From Hippophae tibetana (lineage: Eukaryota; Streptophyta; Magnoliopsida; Rosales; Elaeagnaceae): a stretch of DNA of 64,000 bases. Each line of letters begins with the position of its first letter. The first letter of the stretch is position 1. The notes under the pieces were generated by a model. The model worked only from the letters and a program-made list of their open reading frames with translations, was not told where the DNA came from and made no database searches. Positions 11,835 through 24,200 of the stretch are shown piece after piece. Where the stretch lies: NCBI GenBank assembly GCA_037013495.1, contig CM072801.1, forward strand, positions 15,863,501-15,927,500, given 5' to 3'. The position numbers were made by a program, and so were the translations under genes.

Positions 11835-13090
11835 TGATGAACAAAATTAGCATCGGGTTAGCAATACTGATTTTGCAAATACTTTTGTTTTATATTTGTA
11901 AAACTCTCATAAGTGCACAAATCATTTTATAGAAAATGACAAGTATATTCTATCTAAGAAAGGAATATATGTGGTTTTTAATTTATTATTCAAATTTTAA
12001 AAAACAAATTTAAATCTTAAACATCCTATCACAATATTTGTTTTTGTGTTTCCTAATCTAATAACATAAAAAGATATAGATATGAATTCAATTATGCAAT
12101 TTTTTATCATTCATAACAATAGAATATTTATGAATATAGTAATTAAATTAACTATGCTTACTCATATTATTTAGGTTATTAAATATATAAATTGATATTT
12201 ATTGATTTTCTCTTTTTTATATAGATATCACCTCTAGTGTAGTTAAATATTCTTTGTTAATTAAACAAATCAATTAACATCTATTATTGGTGGAGTCGAT
12301 AATTAATTTGATTAATTAAATTAATTCCTTTTTTTTTCTAAGAGATTAATAATGAACCATTTAAATACCACGTTTTATGGGGTTAGACATTTTAAACTTT
12401 ATTCAAGGAGTCCAAATTAAACCTAAGAATTTAATTATTCAAGTACTAACTTTCAAGTTTTAAAAATATTACTCAAAATATGTTGTCAATACATTTTCAA
12501 ATGATAGTTCTTATAAAAAAAATTTGAAATAGAGTTTTACTCCAACTACTGGGCGATTGTACCAACAAATAAAATAACACTACTCTAAATCATGTCAGAT
12601 AATTAAATCTTAAAATCTATTTTTTAGATTTAAGTTTGTAATGAAAAATAATATATTTATTTCTAACATTCTTAATATAAAATCTTGAATAAAAATAATA
12701 ATTTATTTTATAGAAATATTTTACCTATTTAATATTTCATAAGTATAACAACATTATTATTATGTCATATTTACAAATAAACAATCATGTTAAATTTAAT
12801 CATAGACAAATTAAATAAAACATGTAAAAATAAAACATAAAAAAAACTCTAAGAATTTATTTTAAAATTATGGCTCAAACGAATCTTTATAAAACTTTGA
12901 TGCTAATTCTATTTTAGGAAAACCTCCAATTGGATTTATATTTCTGTTTATTGAATCAAAAATTAAAAATTTATAAAAGCATAACTAGTTTTTCTTAAAA
13001 AGAGAATAAATTTAAAACTAAAAAAACTAAAACAAAATTAAGAAAACTTTCTAGAGAGAAAAGTTAAAAAGAGAAAAGAGTTGAGAAACT
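11835..13090 (-). repeat. 5' LTR of the Athila-like element, right side eroded
   Basis: Co-linear with the solo LTR 13311-15001 from the start TGATGAACAAAA through 'ctgggcgattgta' (12551) to the region near 13090, after which the two differ. About the last 450 bp expected from the complete copy are missing or replaced. The polymerase-free gag remnant and a primer binding site lie directly to its left, so this is the 5' LTR. Confidence 0.6.
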
Positions 13091-13310
13091 ATATGTTTTA
13101 AGATTCGAGAATACTTAAATAATATTATTATTCTCTAATTGGAGGTATATATATTGATACAACTTATATTCTAAATAAGAAAAAAAATCTCCCTATTAAT
13201 TATAGGATATAAATGATCATAAATATATAAAATGTATAAAATAAAAAATTTCATAATAATAAAGAAAAATATATCATTTAAAGATCTCTATAATAAATGA
13301 CCATAAATAT

Positions 13311-15001
13311 TGATGAGCAAAACCGGTATCACCGATCCTGCCAATATTTTGGTTTTATATTTATAAAACTCTCGCAAGTGCACAAATCATTTCATAGAAA
13401 ATGATAAGTATACTCTCAAGGTTGATCTAAGGAAGAAATGTATGTGGTTTTTAATTTATTACTCAAACTTTTAAAAACGAAATTAAATTCTAAACATCCT
13501 GTCACGATATTTTGGGATTTTGTGTTTTTAATTTACTCACATAAAAATAAACATAGATAGAGATTCAATAAACATTTATGCAAATTTTATCTATTAAAAT
13601 AGTGGAGTATTTATGGATATAATAACTAAGTTAATTATGTTTGCTCATATTGTTTAGGTTATTAAAGATATAAATTGATATTTATTGATTCTTTTTTTTA
13701 TATATATATAAATACCACCTTTGGTGAGGTTAGATATTCTTTGTTAACTAAACAAATCAATTAACACCTATGAGTGAGGTTGATAACTAATTTGGTTAAT
13801 TAAATTAATTTCTTTTTTTCTAAGAGATTGAAAATGAACCATTTAAATGTCACATTTGGTGGGGTTAGACAGTTTAAACTTTATTCAAGGTGTCCAAATT
13901 AAACCTAAGAATTTAATTATCTGAGTACTAACTTTCAAGTTTTAAAACTACTATTGAAAACATGTTGTCAATACATTTTCAGATAATAATTCTTATAAAA
14001 ACTTTTGAAATAGAGCTTCACTCTAACTACCAGACGATTGTATAAGAGCACTACTCTAAATCAGACTAGATAACTAAACCTTAAAATCTAATTTTCAGAT
14101 TTAAGTTTGTAATGAAAAATAATATATTTCTCTCTAACATTCTTAATATAAAATCTTGAATAAAAACAAAATCAATTCATTTTAGAGATTTTTACCTATT
14201 TAATATTTCACAAGCATAACAACATTATTATTATATCATGTTTACAAACAGCCAGCAAAGTTAAATTTAATCACAGACAAATTAAATATAATATGTAATA
14301 ATAAAGCATAAAAAAACTGTAAAGAAAATAAAATTCTTATAGTACTTTGATGTTATTCCTGTTGCTAAAAAACCTTCAAACGGAATTTGCACTTCCATTT
14401 ATTGAATCGAAAAACAAATAAATTACAAAAACATAATTAGTTCTTCTCAAAAAGAGAAGAACTCTAAAACTAAGAAAAAACTAAAAACTAAGAAATGGAG
14501 AGAAAGAAAGAAAGAAGAAGTGTGTTTTGAGGTGTGATTTGAAGTTAAGAGAATGGAAGTATTTATAGGTGAGGAGGGGAAGAAAAAGTTGGTGATAAAA
14601 TGATTAAAAATGGTAGAAACGTGGAGTAGTAAATGATGACATCATTGTTGATGTCATGCTAAGGCATGGCGCGCGGGTGCGCGGACTGGGTGATGTGCGC
14701 GGCTGGGCGAATGCGTGTACGATTTTGACATTTTTGACCCATTTTGTCCAATTTTTCCATCTTTTTTGACTTTTTCTCGTTTAATTTATAAATATATTTG
14801 TGATGTATTACCTCTGGTATTTTTCTTTGAGTCTTTAAGTTACTTTTTAAGCAAAAATACCTAAAAAATAATAAAAATACCTGTGATTCCAAAAATATAG
14901 ATTTATATAGAAATATGATAAAATCATATAAATATATATATTTTTAATCAATTAAAGTGAATAAAATCACGATAATTTTAGAGTTTTTTGAACGCTTATC
15001 A
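13311..15001 (-). mobile_element. Solo LTR (Athila-like family) with AATAT target duplication
   Basis: The copy starts TGATGAGCAAAA and ends CGCTTATCA, giving TG..CA ends. The five bases before it (13306-13310, AATAT) are repeated directly after it (15002-15006, AATAT). No internal sequence follows, so this is a solo LTR formed by recombination between the two LTRs of one insertion. Its 1691 bp give the full length of the family's LTR. It has a GC-richer block near 14660-14720 ('gcatggcgcgcgggtgcgcg') unlike the surrounding AT-rich DNA. The target site DNA on both sides contains related 'ttattaattatagga' stretches. Confidence 0.8.
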
Positions 15002-15006
15002 AATAT

Positions 15007-15600
15007 ACAAAATGTTAAAACTATGTATATAAGGTAAAGATTTTCATAATAATAAAGAAAAAAATTCTTCTTATTAATTACAGGTCTTATATGAACATAA
15101 TTATATAAAATATCAATTATGTAAAAAAAAATCTTCTTATTAATTATAGGATGTAAATGATCAAAAATATTTAAAATATTAATTATGTATACAAGATAAA
15201 GATCTATAAAATAATAAATATATATATATAAGGTAAATATCTATATTAATAAGGAAAGAATGAATAATAAATAAGAAAATTATCAAAATAAAAAAGAATA
15301 TGTCAGGTGTCATTTGAACAATGATTCAAATAGAAATTATTTGCAGTAATAATATATTAATTAAATTGTGGTTCGTAACTTTTTAAAAATAAAATAATAA
15401 AAGACATTATTTTAAATTACGAAAAGATCCTAACTTTGATGCAAATTTCTATTCATTGCTACCCTTCATTATTGTTTTTTATTTTTTAATTTGTTGGGAT
15501 TGAAGAGTGATAATAGATGTAAGTATTTTTTCAGTTTTTTTTTAAAAGTAATTTTTTTAATACAATTTTAGGAAGAAAAAGAAGAAGAAGAGAATAGGGA
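15007..15600. other. AT-rich intergenic DNA before the phosphatase gene
   Basis: No gene is seen. The part 15050-15240 repeats 'cttcttattaattacagg/ataggatgtaaatgatc' motifs that also occur at 13190-13300, left of the solo LTR. The end (15570-15600) becomes purine-rich ('gaagaagaagaga'), probably the promoter side of the next gene. Confidence 0.4.
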
Positions 15601-15828
15601 CATAAAAATCAACACTGGACAAAGGGGACTTCCTTCCCCCACAGCCCACACCATCTTCTTCTCCTCCTCACAAACAATAGAGAATGATTTGAATTTCTCG
15701 AACCCCCCCTTTCCCTTTCTCTGTTCCTCTCCCACCGAACAACATCACAACTCCCCTTCCTCACTCTGTTCTGCTAACTTACGCATCCTTCCTTTATCCT
15801 ACGCACCCCTACATTCTCTTCGTACTTA

Positions 15829-15942
15829 TTAGGGTTTCCCTTTTTTTACATTTTTCTTCAATTTTCCCGGAAAACTTCTTTGTTCGACAATCTCAGAACT
15901 TGGAGGCGCTCTAGGGTCACTAGTGTTTAGGGTTAGGGTTAT
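15829..15942 (+). promoter_or_regulatory. Teloboxes in the phosphatase 5' region
   Basis: TTAGGGTTT lies at 15829-15837, and a double copy 'tttagggttagggtt' lies at about 15926-15940, only some 15 bases before the ATG. The telobox is a known plant promoter/5' leader element, usually near transcription starts. The whole leader from 15640 on is CT-rich ('cttcttctcctcctc'), which is common in plant 5' UTRs. The exact transcription start is not visible. Confidence 0.45.
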
Positions 15943-15955
15943 TGAGAAATGTGGG

Positions 15956-18900
15956 ATGCTTCAGGAATTGATGAATATTCTCTCTCTTTGCTGGAGGCCA
16001 GTTGGTCCCGTCAATGATAAATTCGACTCCGTCGGTGGTGGTAACTTTGATGCTGCTGGTAGTGGTGGTGAAAGAGATGATAAAGATGGAATGCTTTGGT
16101 TCCGCGATATTGGCAAATACGCTTGGGGTGAGTTTTCAATGGCGGTTGTTCAGGCAAATCAGGTTATTGAAGACCAGTGTCAGATCGAGTCTGGTACCTT
16201 TGGGACCTTTGTTGGGGTCTACGATGGCCATGGAGGCCCCGAGGCTGCTCGTTACGTGTGTGATAATTTGTTTAAGAATTTCAGAGGTTCGTGATCTAGG
16301 TTGTATCTTTCATCGAAATCTATGTGTGTCCTTTTTTTTGGAGATTGTTTTGGTTTCCAATTTTCCACGTTTGGTTGTTGGGTATGATAAGTTTCTTGGT
16401 TTAGACTGTGATACATATTATTTTTCTTCCGATCAATATGTTTTTCCCATGGGTTTTATAAAGTTTATGCATTTTAACGGGTATTTTGTTTTTAATTATA
16501 TTTTTCAATAGCTATAACAAGACCAGCCAAATGTTATTTTAGTATTTTTTGTTTTTGTTTTTATGTTCTCTTTTTAAAGCAATTGTGTGGAGAATTATAA
16601 ATCTCTTGTTTTTCTTTTATTCTTTTGAGTTCTTGAAAGCTTTGAATGTAGAATAGAAATGTCCATTCGACAATGCCTTGTGAAGTCATTTGTCTATAGC
16701 CCTGTCTCTTGCTTAATTGGTGTTTTGATCCAAGATTAACTGAAAGAGGGTTATGCTAATTTTGATTCATTTCTTTCTTTTATTGCTTTTTTTTTCGGTC
16801 GGCAGGCAGCCTTTTTTGGAGCTGAAAATGATTGTAGGTGAGTTCTATTGGAATATTTTAAACGATTCCTCTCATATTGACTATATTTTATACTTTGTGT
16901 TTATGCAGCAATATCAGCTGAGACTCAAGGAGTTGTGACACCAGAGACCATTACCCGAGCATTTAGTCGAACTGAGGAAGGATTTACAGCCCTTGTTTCA
17001 GAACAATTTAATACTTGGCCTAGTATGGCAACTGTAGGTTCCTGTTGTTTAGTTGGAGTGATATGTCAGCAGACACTCTTTGTAGCAAACCTTGGAGACT
17101 CTCGTGCTGTGCTGGGTAAAAAAGTTGGCAACACTGGGGAAATTGCTGCCATACAGTTATCGGCAGAACATAATGCCAACCTTGAACCTGTCAGGGCAGA
17201 GCTCAAGGAGTTACATCCACATGATCCTCTAATTGTTGTTCAAAAGCATGGGGTTTGGAGAGTTAAAGGCATCATTCAGGTAATTAACAATTCTAACACG
17301 AGTGTTTTTTTGCTCAAAGTGTGCATGGATGTAATCATTTATGATTATATTGAACAGAATCTGTTATTCCAAGCCAGCAGATTTAGAGTCAACATAGAGT
17401 TAGAAGCATGAATCTGTAGACACTCTTTATTTCTGTTTGTTTCCCCCTATCTCTCTCTTTTATCTGCGTCAATAATGGTGCAGAGACATTAACTCTAGGT
17501 GCTCTTTCCTCATTAGCATAGTGTGTTGCTTTTGGTGTATAGTACAAAAATTGCAATGTCAAATCTTTCTTTTTTTTTCTTGTGCATGTAAAGGAGAATT
17601 TTGTAAGAAGCTGTATATATATGGGAATAAAAAACACTGTATTGCAGGATTTATTAATAATTGAAAGAATCATGTGCTAATTCTAAATGTTAAAACACAT
17701 ATGGGCCTTGAGGGAGTCGCTTAATGTATTGAATTATATGTTGAACTAGATGAATATATTTTAATATTTAACTTGTGCTCGAATGTGATCTAACTTGACA
17801 TCCCTATGCTCATTGGATTGTACAGATGTAAATGCAGAACGATGATTTAAGGAGTTGAGTTACTGTTTCATCTGTGATTTGGCTGCATTTTTAACTTAAT
17901 ACTGAGTATATGGTTGAGTGTGCTTGTCTACATGATTGTTTATTCTGTGTATGGTCTTTTGGGAAAACGGGTTTAAAGATAACTGCTTTTGAATTCTGAA
18001 AGTTCTTGTTTAGTTATTCATTTATAGGTGAAATTACTTTGCGCATTTCGCTAGAGTTTCCAAAGCACATTGTCTGATATTTTCTCTAGTGTAGCAAAAA
18101 ATTAATAGGTTTAATTGCATTGGATAACCTCTTTCATATATGAAATTTCATTTTTAACCCCAGGAAAAAACATATGTTTATTTTTCTTACAACATAAATG
18201 AATATATATTTTTTAACGTTCTATAAAAAAACCATTATATGTTTTTTTTATTGGAGGGTGAAAAGTGAAATCATGTTGAATAATTGAGCCACTTATGCAC
18301 CGGAGGGAAATTAATATCAATGCTTTGCGCTATTTTAACTTGAGAGGGATTTTTGTTTAATCGGAAGTTTCATCGGTTTCAGGTTAAATATAAATATAAT
18401 ATAGAATTTGCTATTTTTCTTTCAACCTTTTTTTTAGAACTATACATGGCTTTCATCTGTTTTCTAAAGGTGCTATCATTTCATAAACTAGTTGCTCTAT
18501 TCGGTGCAGGTTTCTAGATCTATAGGAGACGAGTATATGAAACATGCACAGTACAACAGGGAGCCAATTCAACCAAAGTTTAGACTTCCTGAACCAATGC
18601 ATATGCCTATCATGTCTTCAACTCCAGCCATAGTTTCTCATTCTCTCCATCCAAATGATTCTTTTCTTATATTTGCATCAGATGGTCTATGGGAGCACTT
18701 GAGTAATGAAAAGGCTGTTGAGATTGTCCACAAGAATCCGCACGCAGTATGATCCTTATCAATGACTCTTATTTTTGAGTCCTCATATTAGTTTTCTGAT
18801 TTTTATGTTTGCCGGGTGTGGGTATAAAATCATGTTGGTATTATTTACAATATGTCCATGAGCTCAATAGAACTAGTTAGCTGACATTTGACTCTTCTGT

Positions 18901-19391
18901 GTTTTTGACTAGGCTATTTTATTTGCAATTTTGAAATTAAATGCTAACTTCGTTTTTTTAGCATGCATGCATAGGAGAGCTAGATGCATTTTGAAATTTT
19001 TAGTAGTATTATTCACTGCAGCTGGTAGATCCTTCACATCTTTCAGCCAAAATTTTATAGATACCCAACCCCTTCCCCCTCCCACACACTCACATTGTCG
19101 ATATGCTGTTAACATTATCAATGAATTGCATTTCTTTCTGAACTCTTTGTCTCACTGGCTAGGCTCTTGTTGATGCAGGGAAGTGCCAAAAGACTTCTCA
19201 AGGCTGCTCTCCAAGAAGCAGCAAGAAAAAGAGAGATGCGATATTCGGATCTTCGGAAAATTGATAAGAAAGTTCGGCGACATTTTCATGATGACATTAG
19301 TGTTATTATTTTATTCTTAAACCATGATCTTATATCTAAAGGCGTGGTGCACGATCATGAGCTCTCAATTCGAAGTGCTCTTGATCACTAA
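15956..19391 (+). CDS. PP2C: Protein phosphatase 2C (clade D type), 4 exons
   Basis: Exons: 15956-16286, 16909-17279, 18510-18746 and 19179-19391, all with GT-AG borders and joined in frame to 383 residues, the normal size for this clade. It is a Mg/Mn-dependent Ser/Thr phosphatase. Metal and phosphate ligands are visible: '[13 protein letters not shown]' (residues 88-100, Asp90), '[10 protein letters not shown]' (171-180), '[10 protein letters not shown]' (236-245), '[11 protein letters not shown]' (289-299) and '[10 protein letters not shown]' (346-355). The 'LSAEHN' form of the usual LSxDH motif, the '[10 protein letters not shown]' block and the 'KREMRYSDL' tail mark plant clade D, which includes phosphatases acting on plasma-membrane H+-ATPase. 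That substrate is family knowledge, not shown here. The ATG chosen is the first in frame after the leader; '[13 protein letters not shown]' is a typical N-terminus. Nothing in the exons looks broken. Confidence 0.95.
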
Positions 19392-21202
19392 TTGATCAAA
19401 CATGTTTTTGCTTCTCTGCTGATTTTGGCCCGATATTGACAGCCACCGGAGCTAATCCGAGGCTGCAGAGCCGTACAGAGGTAGTGGGAAAACTGCATGG
19501 ATATGACACTGATATTCGGAGACAGTTGAAGAGGCTTGAGAATTGTACGATGCTATTTTGATTAAATATTCCATGCAGTTTGATTATTATTATACGTTTC
19601 GTAGATCTTTGCATGAATAAGGAAAATTCAATTAATCATCCCTAATTAAGCTCCATAATTACTCTCCCAGCTATCCAAAATAAGCTATATAAATAATTAT
19701 AGGTATTACATGATAAAAATGGAGCATTTGACTTCCACAATGAAAAGATTTGACGGCTACAATTTTATAACTCCCCCCTGCATGCACATCAATCATATGG
19801 AGAGGAATATGTAAAATTTGACTCGTTGAAAACTTGTCCTGTAAATTCAGTGAGACAAAATTGTGGCAAATTACAGTGCGCAAGTAACAATGCTTTCCCT
19901 TGGTGACAACAATTGAGCACTTGATATCTTAGATGACAAATTTTAATATTTTATAGGGAAAATTATTATGGGTGTTTTTTTGTTTGTTTCGATAAAGGTG
20001 CTGATTAATCTCTTAGGTTATTTAATGTCATTTAGTACTTTTTTTTTATTAAAAATAACATTGAGTCATTTTTTAAAAAAAAAAGAACTATTTATGGACT
20101 TTTGAAAATAAATTTTAATAATAAAATAATATTAAAAATGTTTTTTCTTAACACTTTTTTTATAAGTAAAAAGATTAAAAATTACCTTTTGTAACTTAAA
20201 AGATTAAATGATATTTTTTATCAAGTGATCGGATTAACTCTTTAACCTATTTTGTATTAACTTCTCAAAATTTAAGTTCCTTTCCAATCAAAATTGTTGG
20301 ATATTTTTGTCGCTAAGATTGAAAATATCCAACAATTTTGATCAGATATCTCATTATTTTATTCTTGTTAATGGAAGTAGCATGATTTTGGGTTGGTTGA
20401 TTATCCTTAATGTATAGAATTTTACAAGTGACTAGAATATGTTCTATCATATAATCAAGTAGAAACTAAACCAAAGATTATTTTGCTATGGTCCTTGTAC
20501 AATAGTGTAGTGTGTAAATGAAACCTTAACGTGAACGAACATTGTGTGATAAGATAAGTAACAAAAACCATTTGCTTATCCAAGTTCTCTTTAATTAAAT
20601 GAACCAGTATTAGTCATAGAAGGGTGAATATAAATTTTTTATAATTATTATAAAAATAACATTTAGATTTAATTTAATCTTGTTATCATTAAAGTTATTT
20701 TTTTATTTAATTTTTGTTTAGTTCTTTGGGTTACAATTTATTTTAAGTTAAAATATTATTTATTTAATGTAATTTAAAAAATAAAAAAATATTTTTTTTA
20801 TTATACAATAAATTTTTAATTATAATATAAATATATATATTTATTAAATAACGGAATTAGATAAACTTACTATATCCTTCCTTATTAAAAGAAGAAAAGA
20901 GGTATCTCTTTCCTGGTAATTGGACTTTGTGGCCCAAAATATAAGCCCAACCCACAAAAGTCGTGGCTCCAGTTTAGTTGACTCTTGGAGAGTGTAGACA
21001 GAAATTTTCCAAACCAAAATATCATTATAGTCCGTACCGTACAGAGGTCCGAGCGATTAGTCCTAAGCTTCTCAATTTCCCATTCTTCTTAATCTCAACC
21101 AAGTATGGCAAATTCCGATAACTTTTGCTCGTAATGATTTTCTAACATAATTTCGAAGTACAAATTCATCTTGACCTTTTATTGTTAAAACCAGTCATAG
21201 TT
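19392..21202. other. Phosphatase 3' region and intergenic DNA
   Basis: The first few hundred bases probably hold the phosphatase 3' UTR. The rest is AT-rich with no supported gene. A perfect 21-bp inverted repeat lies at 20287-20342. The last 250 bases, with 'gtccgtaccgtacagaggtccgag', are the likely promoter and leader of the downstream gene. Confidence 0.4.
20287..20342. repeat. Perfect 21-bp inverted repeat with 14-base loop
   Basis: The left arm 20287-20307 (atcaaaattgttggatattt plus one t) is exactly the reverse complement of 20322-20342. The loop is 20308-20321. It could be a small foldback element or part of a transcribed hairpin. The stem is short for a plant microRNA precursor. Confidence 0.85.
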
Positions 21203-24200
21203 ATGGCTTCCAAATCAAAATCAAACTCGTCTTCATTGTCGTTGATGGTATGTGTTGGAGCTCTTATACTGAGCCTGCTTGTTTCTTTTTCTGAATCGGC
21301 ACCTCAAGCTTTCCGGAATGGTCGAGGCCAATCTCAGTGGCATCATAATGCCTTCCACGACGTCCGGGATAGCGTTCGATCCGATGTTCGTCGCATGCTT
21401 CATTCTCGTGCTGAGGTCAATTCTCACTTCATTTTTTTAATTATCCTGTTTCAATTTTAGCGTAGATGTTTGTTTGGATCCTGAGAAAACTGAGGTTTTA
21501 AAGATATAATTTTTGGTTTATTACATCTCGGATTGAATGAACTTTAATTGAGAAATTTAAATGAATTTATGTTAGTGTTTGAGTTTGCTACTGAGAAATT
21601 TAAATATGTGTTATGCTTCATAGGTACCTTTCCAGGTTCCGCTGGAAGTGAATGTAGTGCTTATCGGTTTGAGTGGTGATGGAGGATATAGGTATTCGGC
21701 AGATCATCAGAAATTGGAGGAGTTCTTGAGAGTTAGCTTCCCATCTCACAGGCCTTCTTGCCTTGAAACTGGAGAGCCTCTTGACATTGAGCATCATATT
21801 GTTTATAATGTGTTTCCTGTAAGATTCACCAGCTCTCTTATTCTTGTTTTAAATGTTTTACATGAATCCATAGAATCATAATCTTCCTATAAACGTGTAT
21901 TTATTTTTGCATGCTGTGATGCTTTTAGAGTGTATTAGACATTGAACTGTTGCAAACACTTGTCTTTTAATGATTTGGAATTTCCTATTATCGTGAATGG
22001 TAAATTCTGCAGGCTGGACAGCCAGATCTGATTGCTCTTGAGAAGGCAGTGAAAGAGAACATGGTCCCTGCAGGAACTTCTAGAGAGGTGACTGTCTTCC
22101 CATTTCATACTGTTTCTGTAAATTTTGATATTTTCTTCTGAGAAACTTATAAGCATTACCACTTCACACAAAGTAATAAAATGTGTTTATACAATGTGTA
22201 GGCTGAGCTTGGAGTGGAAGTAGACTCTTTTGTGGTGGAGGCAACAGCAGTTGAACCAGTATTCCAGCAATTATATACCTTCTTATTTGACATGGATAAC
22301 GTGAGCCAATCAGTAGAAGGTTTGGATAAACCTTTGCCAAGTGCAATATTTGTTGTCAACTTTGATAAGGTATCATCATCTTCAATATTTATAGCCATCT
22401 GATCCACCCCTTTTGTTTTGAAGATTATTTTCTAGAACTATTATCGGGCCTTTCTCTAGCTGTATGATACACCTTGTGACAGTGTGGTTGTCTTACTGAC
22501 AGGTGAGGATCGACCCTAGGAACAAGGAAATTGATCTTGACAGTTTGATGTATGGAGATATAAAGCAGCTGAATGATGAAGAAATGAAAAACCAAGAGGG
22601 AGGATTCATATATCGTTATCAGTATAATGGAGGTGGAGCAACCCAAGTTTGGTTAAGTTCTGGCAGGTATAGTTGATGAGACACTTACGAATTTGCACCT
22701 TTTCAGTTATGGTCAGAGCATCGCATTGAAATTTTACATGAAACAGTCAGTTTATAATTTATGCAATGTGAGACTGCAAGTTAGTCATTTATTTTGCTCT
22801 CCCACCCAAATTGTTTGTCTAAATTCTAACCATCTGCATATGCCATTCAGATTTGTTGTGATTGACCTTTCAGCCGGGCCTTGTACATATGGGAAGATTG
22901 AAACTGAAGAGGGAAGTGTTAATATCAGAGCAATACCAAGGTTACGGAAAATCTTTTATAAAGGTCTAGACACAATAAATGAGCATTATACCCATGATGT
23001 TTTCATGGGCCAAATTTCCTCTTTAATATCCACCACCGTGGAGCACGTTATAGCTCCAGATGTCAGGTATTATGACTATCTTCAATCAGTATGTCAATTT
23101 CTTCTGAAATATTTTGGTCAAGAATGGACCATTGGAATGTGCTTTTGTTTATTGATAATGTGTTTCTACTTTGGACTTTAGATTTGAAACCATAGATATG
23201 ATGACAAGGCTGCTCATACCAATAATTGTGCTGCAAAATCATAATCGATATAATATTATGGAGAAAGGCCACAATTACAGTATAAACGTTGAAGCTATTG
23301 AGGCCGAGGTAAGCTTGTTTCCTTTTTCTATATGCTTTGTATATATGCCATTGTTAATACTAATTTTATCTAACTACCAAGTAGTTATGTTTAATCATAG
23401 TCTTTGGATATAAACCATGGTTTTAACTTTGATATTTTGAGCCTCGCCTTAGTAAGCCTCATCTCTCCCATGAGGTAAGGTTTAGCTTCAAATGGCTCCT
23501 TTGAGGCTTGAGTCTTTTTTGGTTCAAGCTTACGCAATTAGGAAGTGCACAATAAGGTTATGGAGGTTACACTCCACTAAAGTTCTCTATTTTTGGGATT
23601 GTTTTCTCATAGGTGGGTTAACAACACTTGTTGAATCAATACATGAACCCATACTAGATTAAAAACTAAGTTTTAAAGGGCAAAGCAACCATTGTGGGAA
23701 TTATGCGTTTTGGCTCTAGTATCCTAATTTTTTCCATCATATGCTTGTATCATATTCTTCAGTATCTCTAAGTCAGACAATCATACCTTATTCATGTTCT
23801 GCGAGTTAAAAAAGTAGGTTCTTCCTTGATATTTTTAAAATCACATTTTTACTTGCTATCATGTCTATTCCAATGTTAAATTATGACTAAAGGTTATTTT
23901 AATTTTGTTATTTTTGAATATTATCTTATTCATTCATGGTAAGTTTGGTTTATGACTTTCATTGTGGATGAAAATTGTCTCAAGACTCCTTAAAATAAGG
24001 CTTATCCCTCATACCGCCTCGAGGAGTATGCCTCACCTCATGAGAGAACATCTTAAGGCATAAAACTTCTTTTTAAAATCTTGATATAAACTTCTTAGAT
24101 GGAGACTACTAATCATTACGTCATAGCTCCATACTGAACATATCTTTACCATAACTCTGTTTTATGATAAGGGGCTTCTGACAGGTTTATTAATCTGTTC

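Noticed and set aside
16002-16511. 169-residue open frame overlapping phosphatase exon 1
   Set aside because: It is the shifted frame of exon 1 running on into intron 1, with no conserved motif.
16810-16838. Possible 28-bp mini-exon in phosphatase intron 1, between 'ggcaggcag' and 'gtgagt'
   Set aside because: It has good splice borders, but including it shifts the frame of the next exon. Direct joining of 16286 to 16909 gives the conserved protein.
22425-22646. Minus-strand frames opposite the membrane-protein exons (also at 22156-22407 and 21233-21427)
   Set aside because: They lie antisense to well-supported exons and have no recognisable features.
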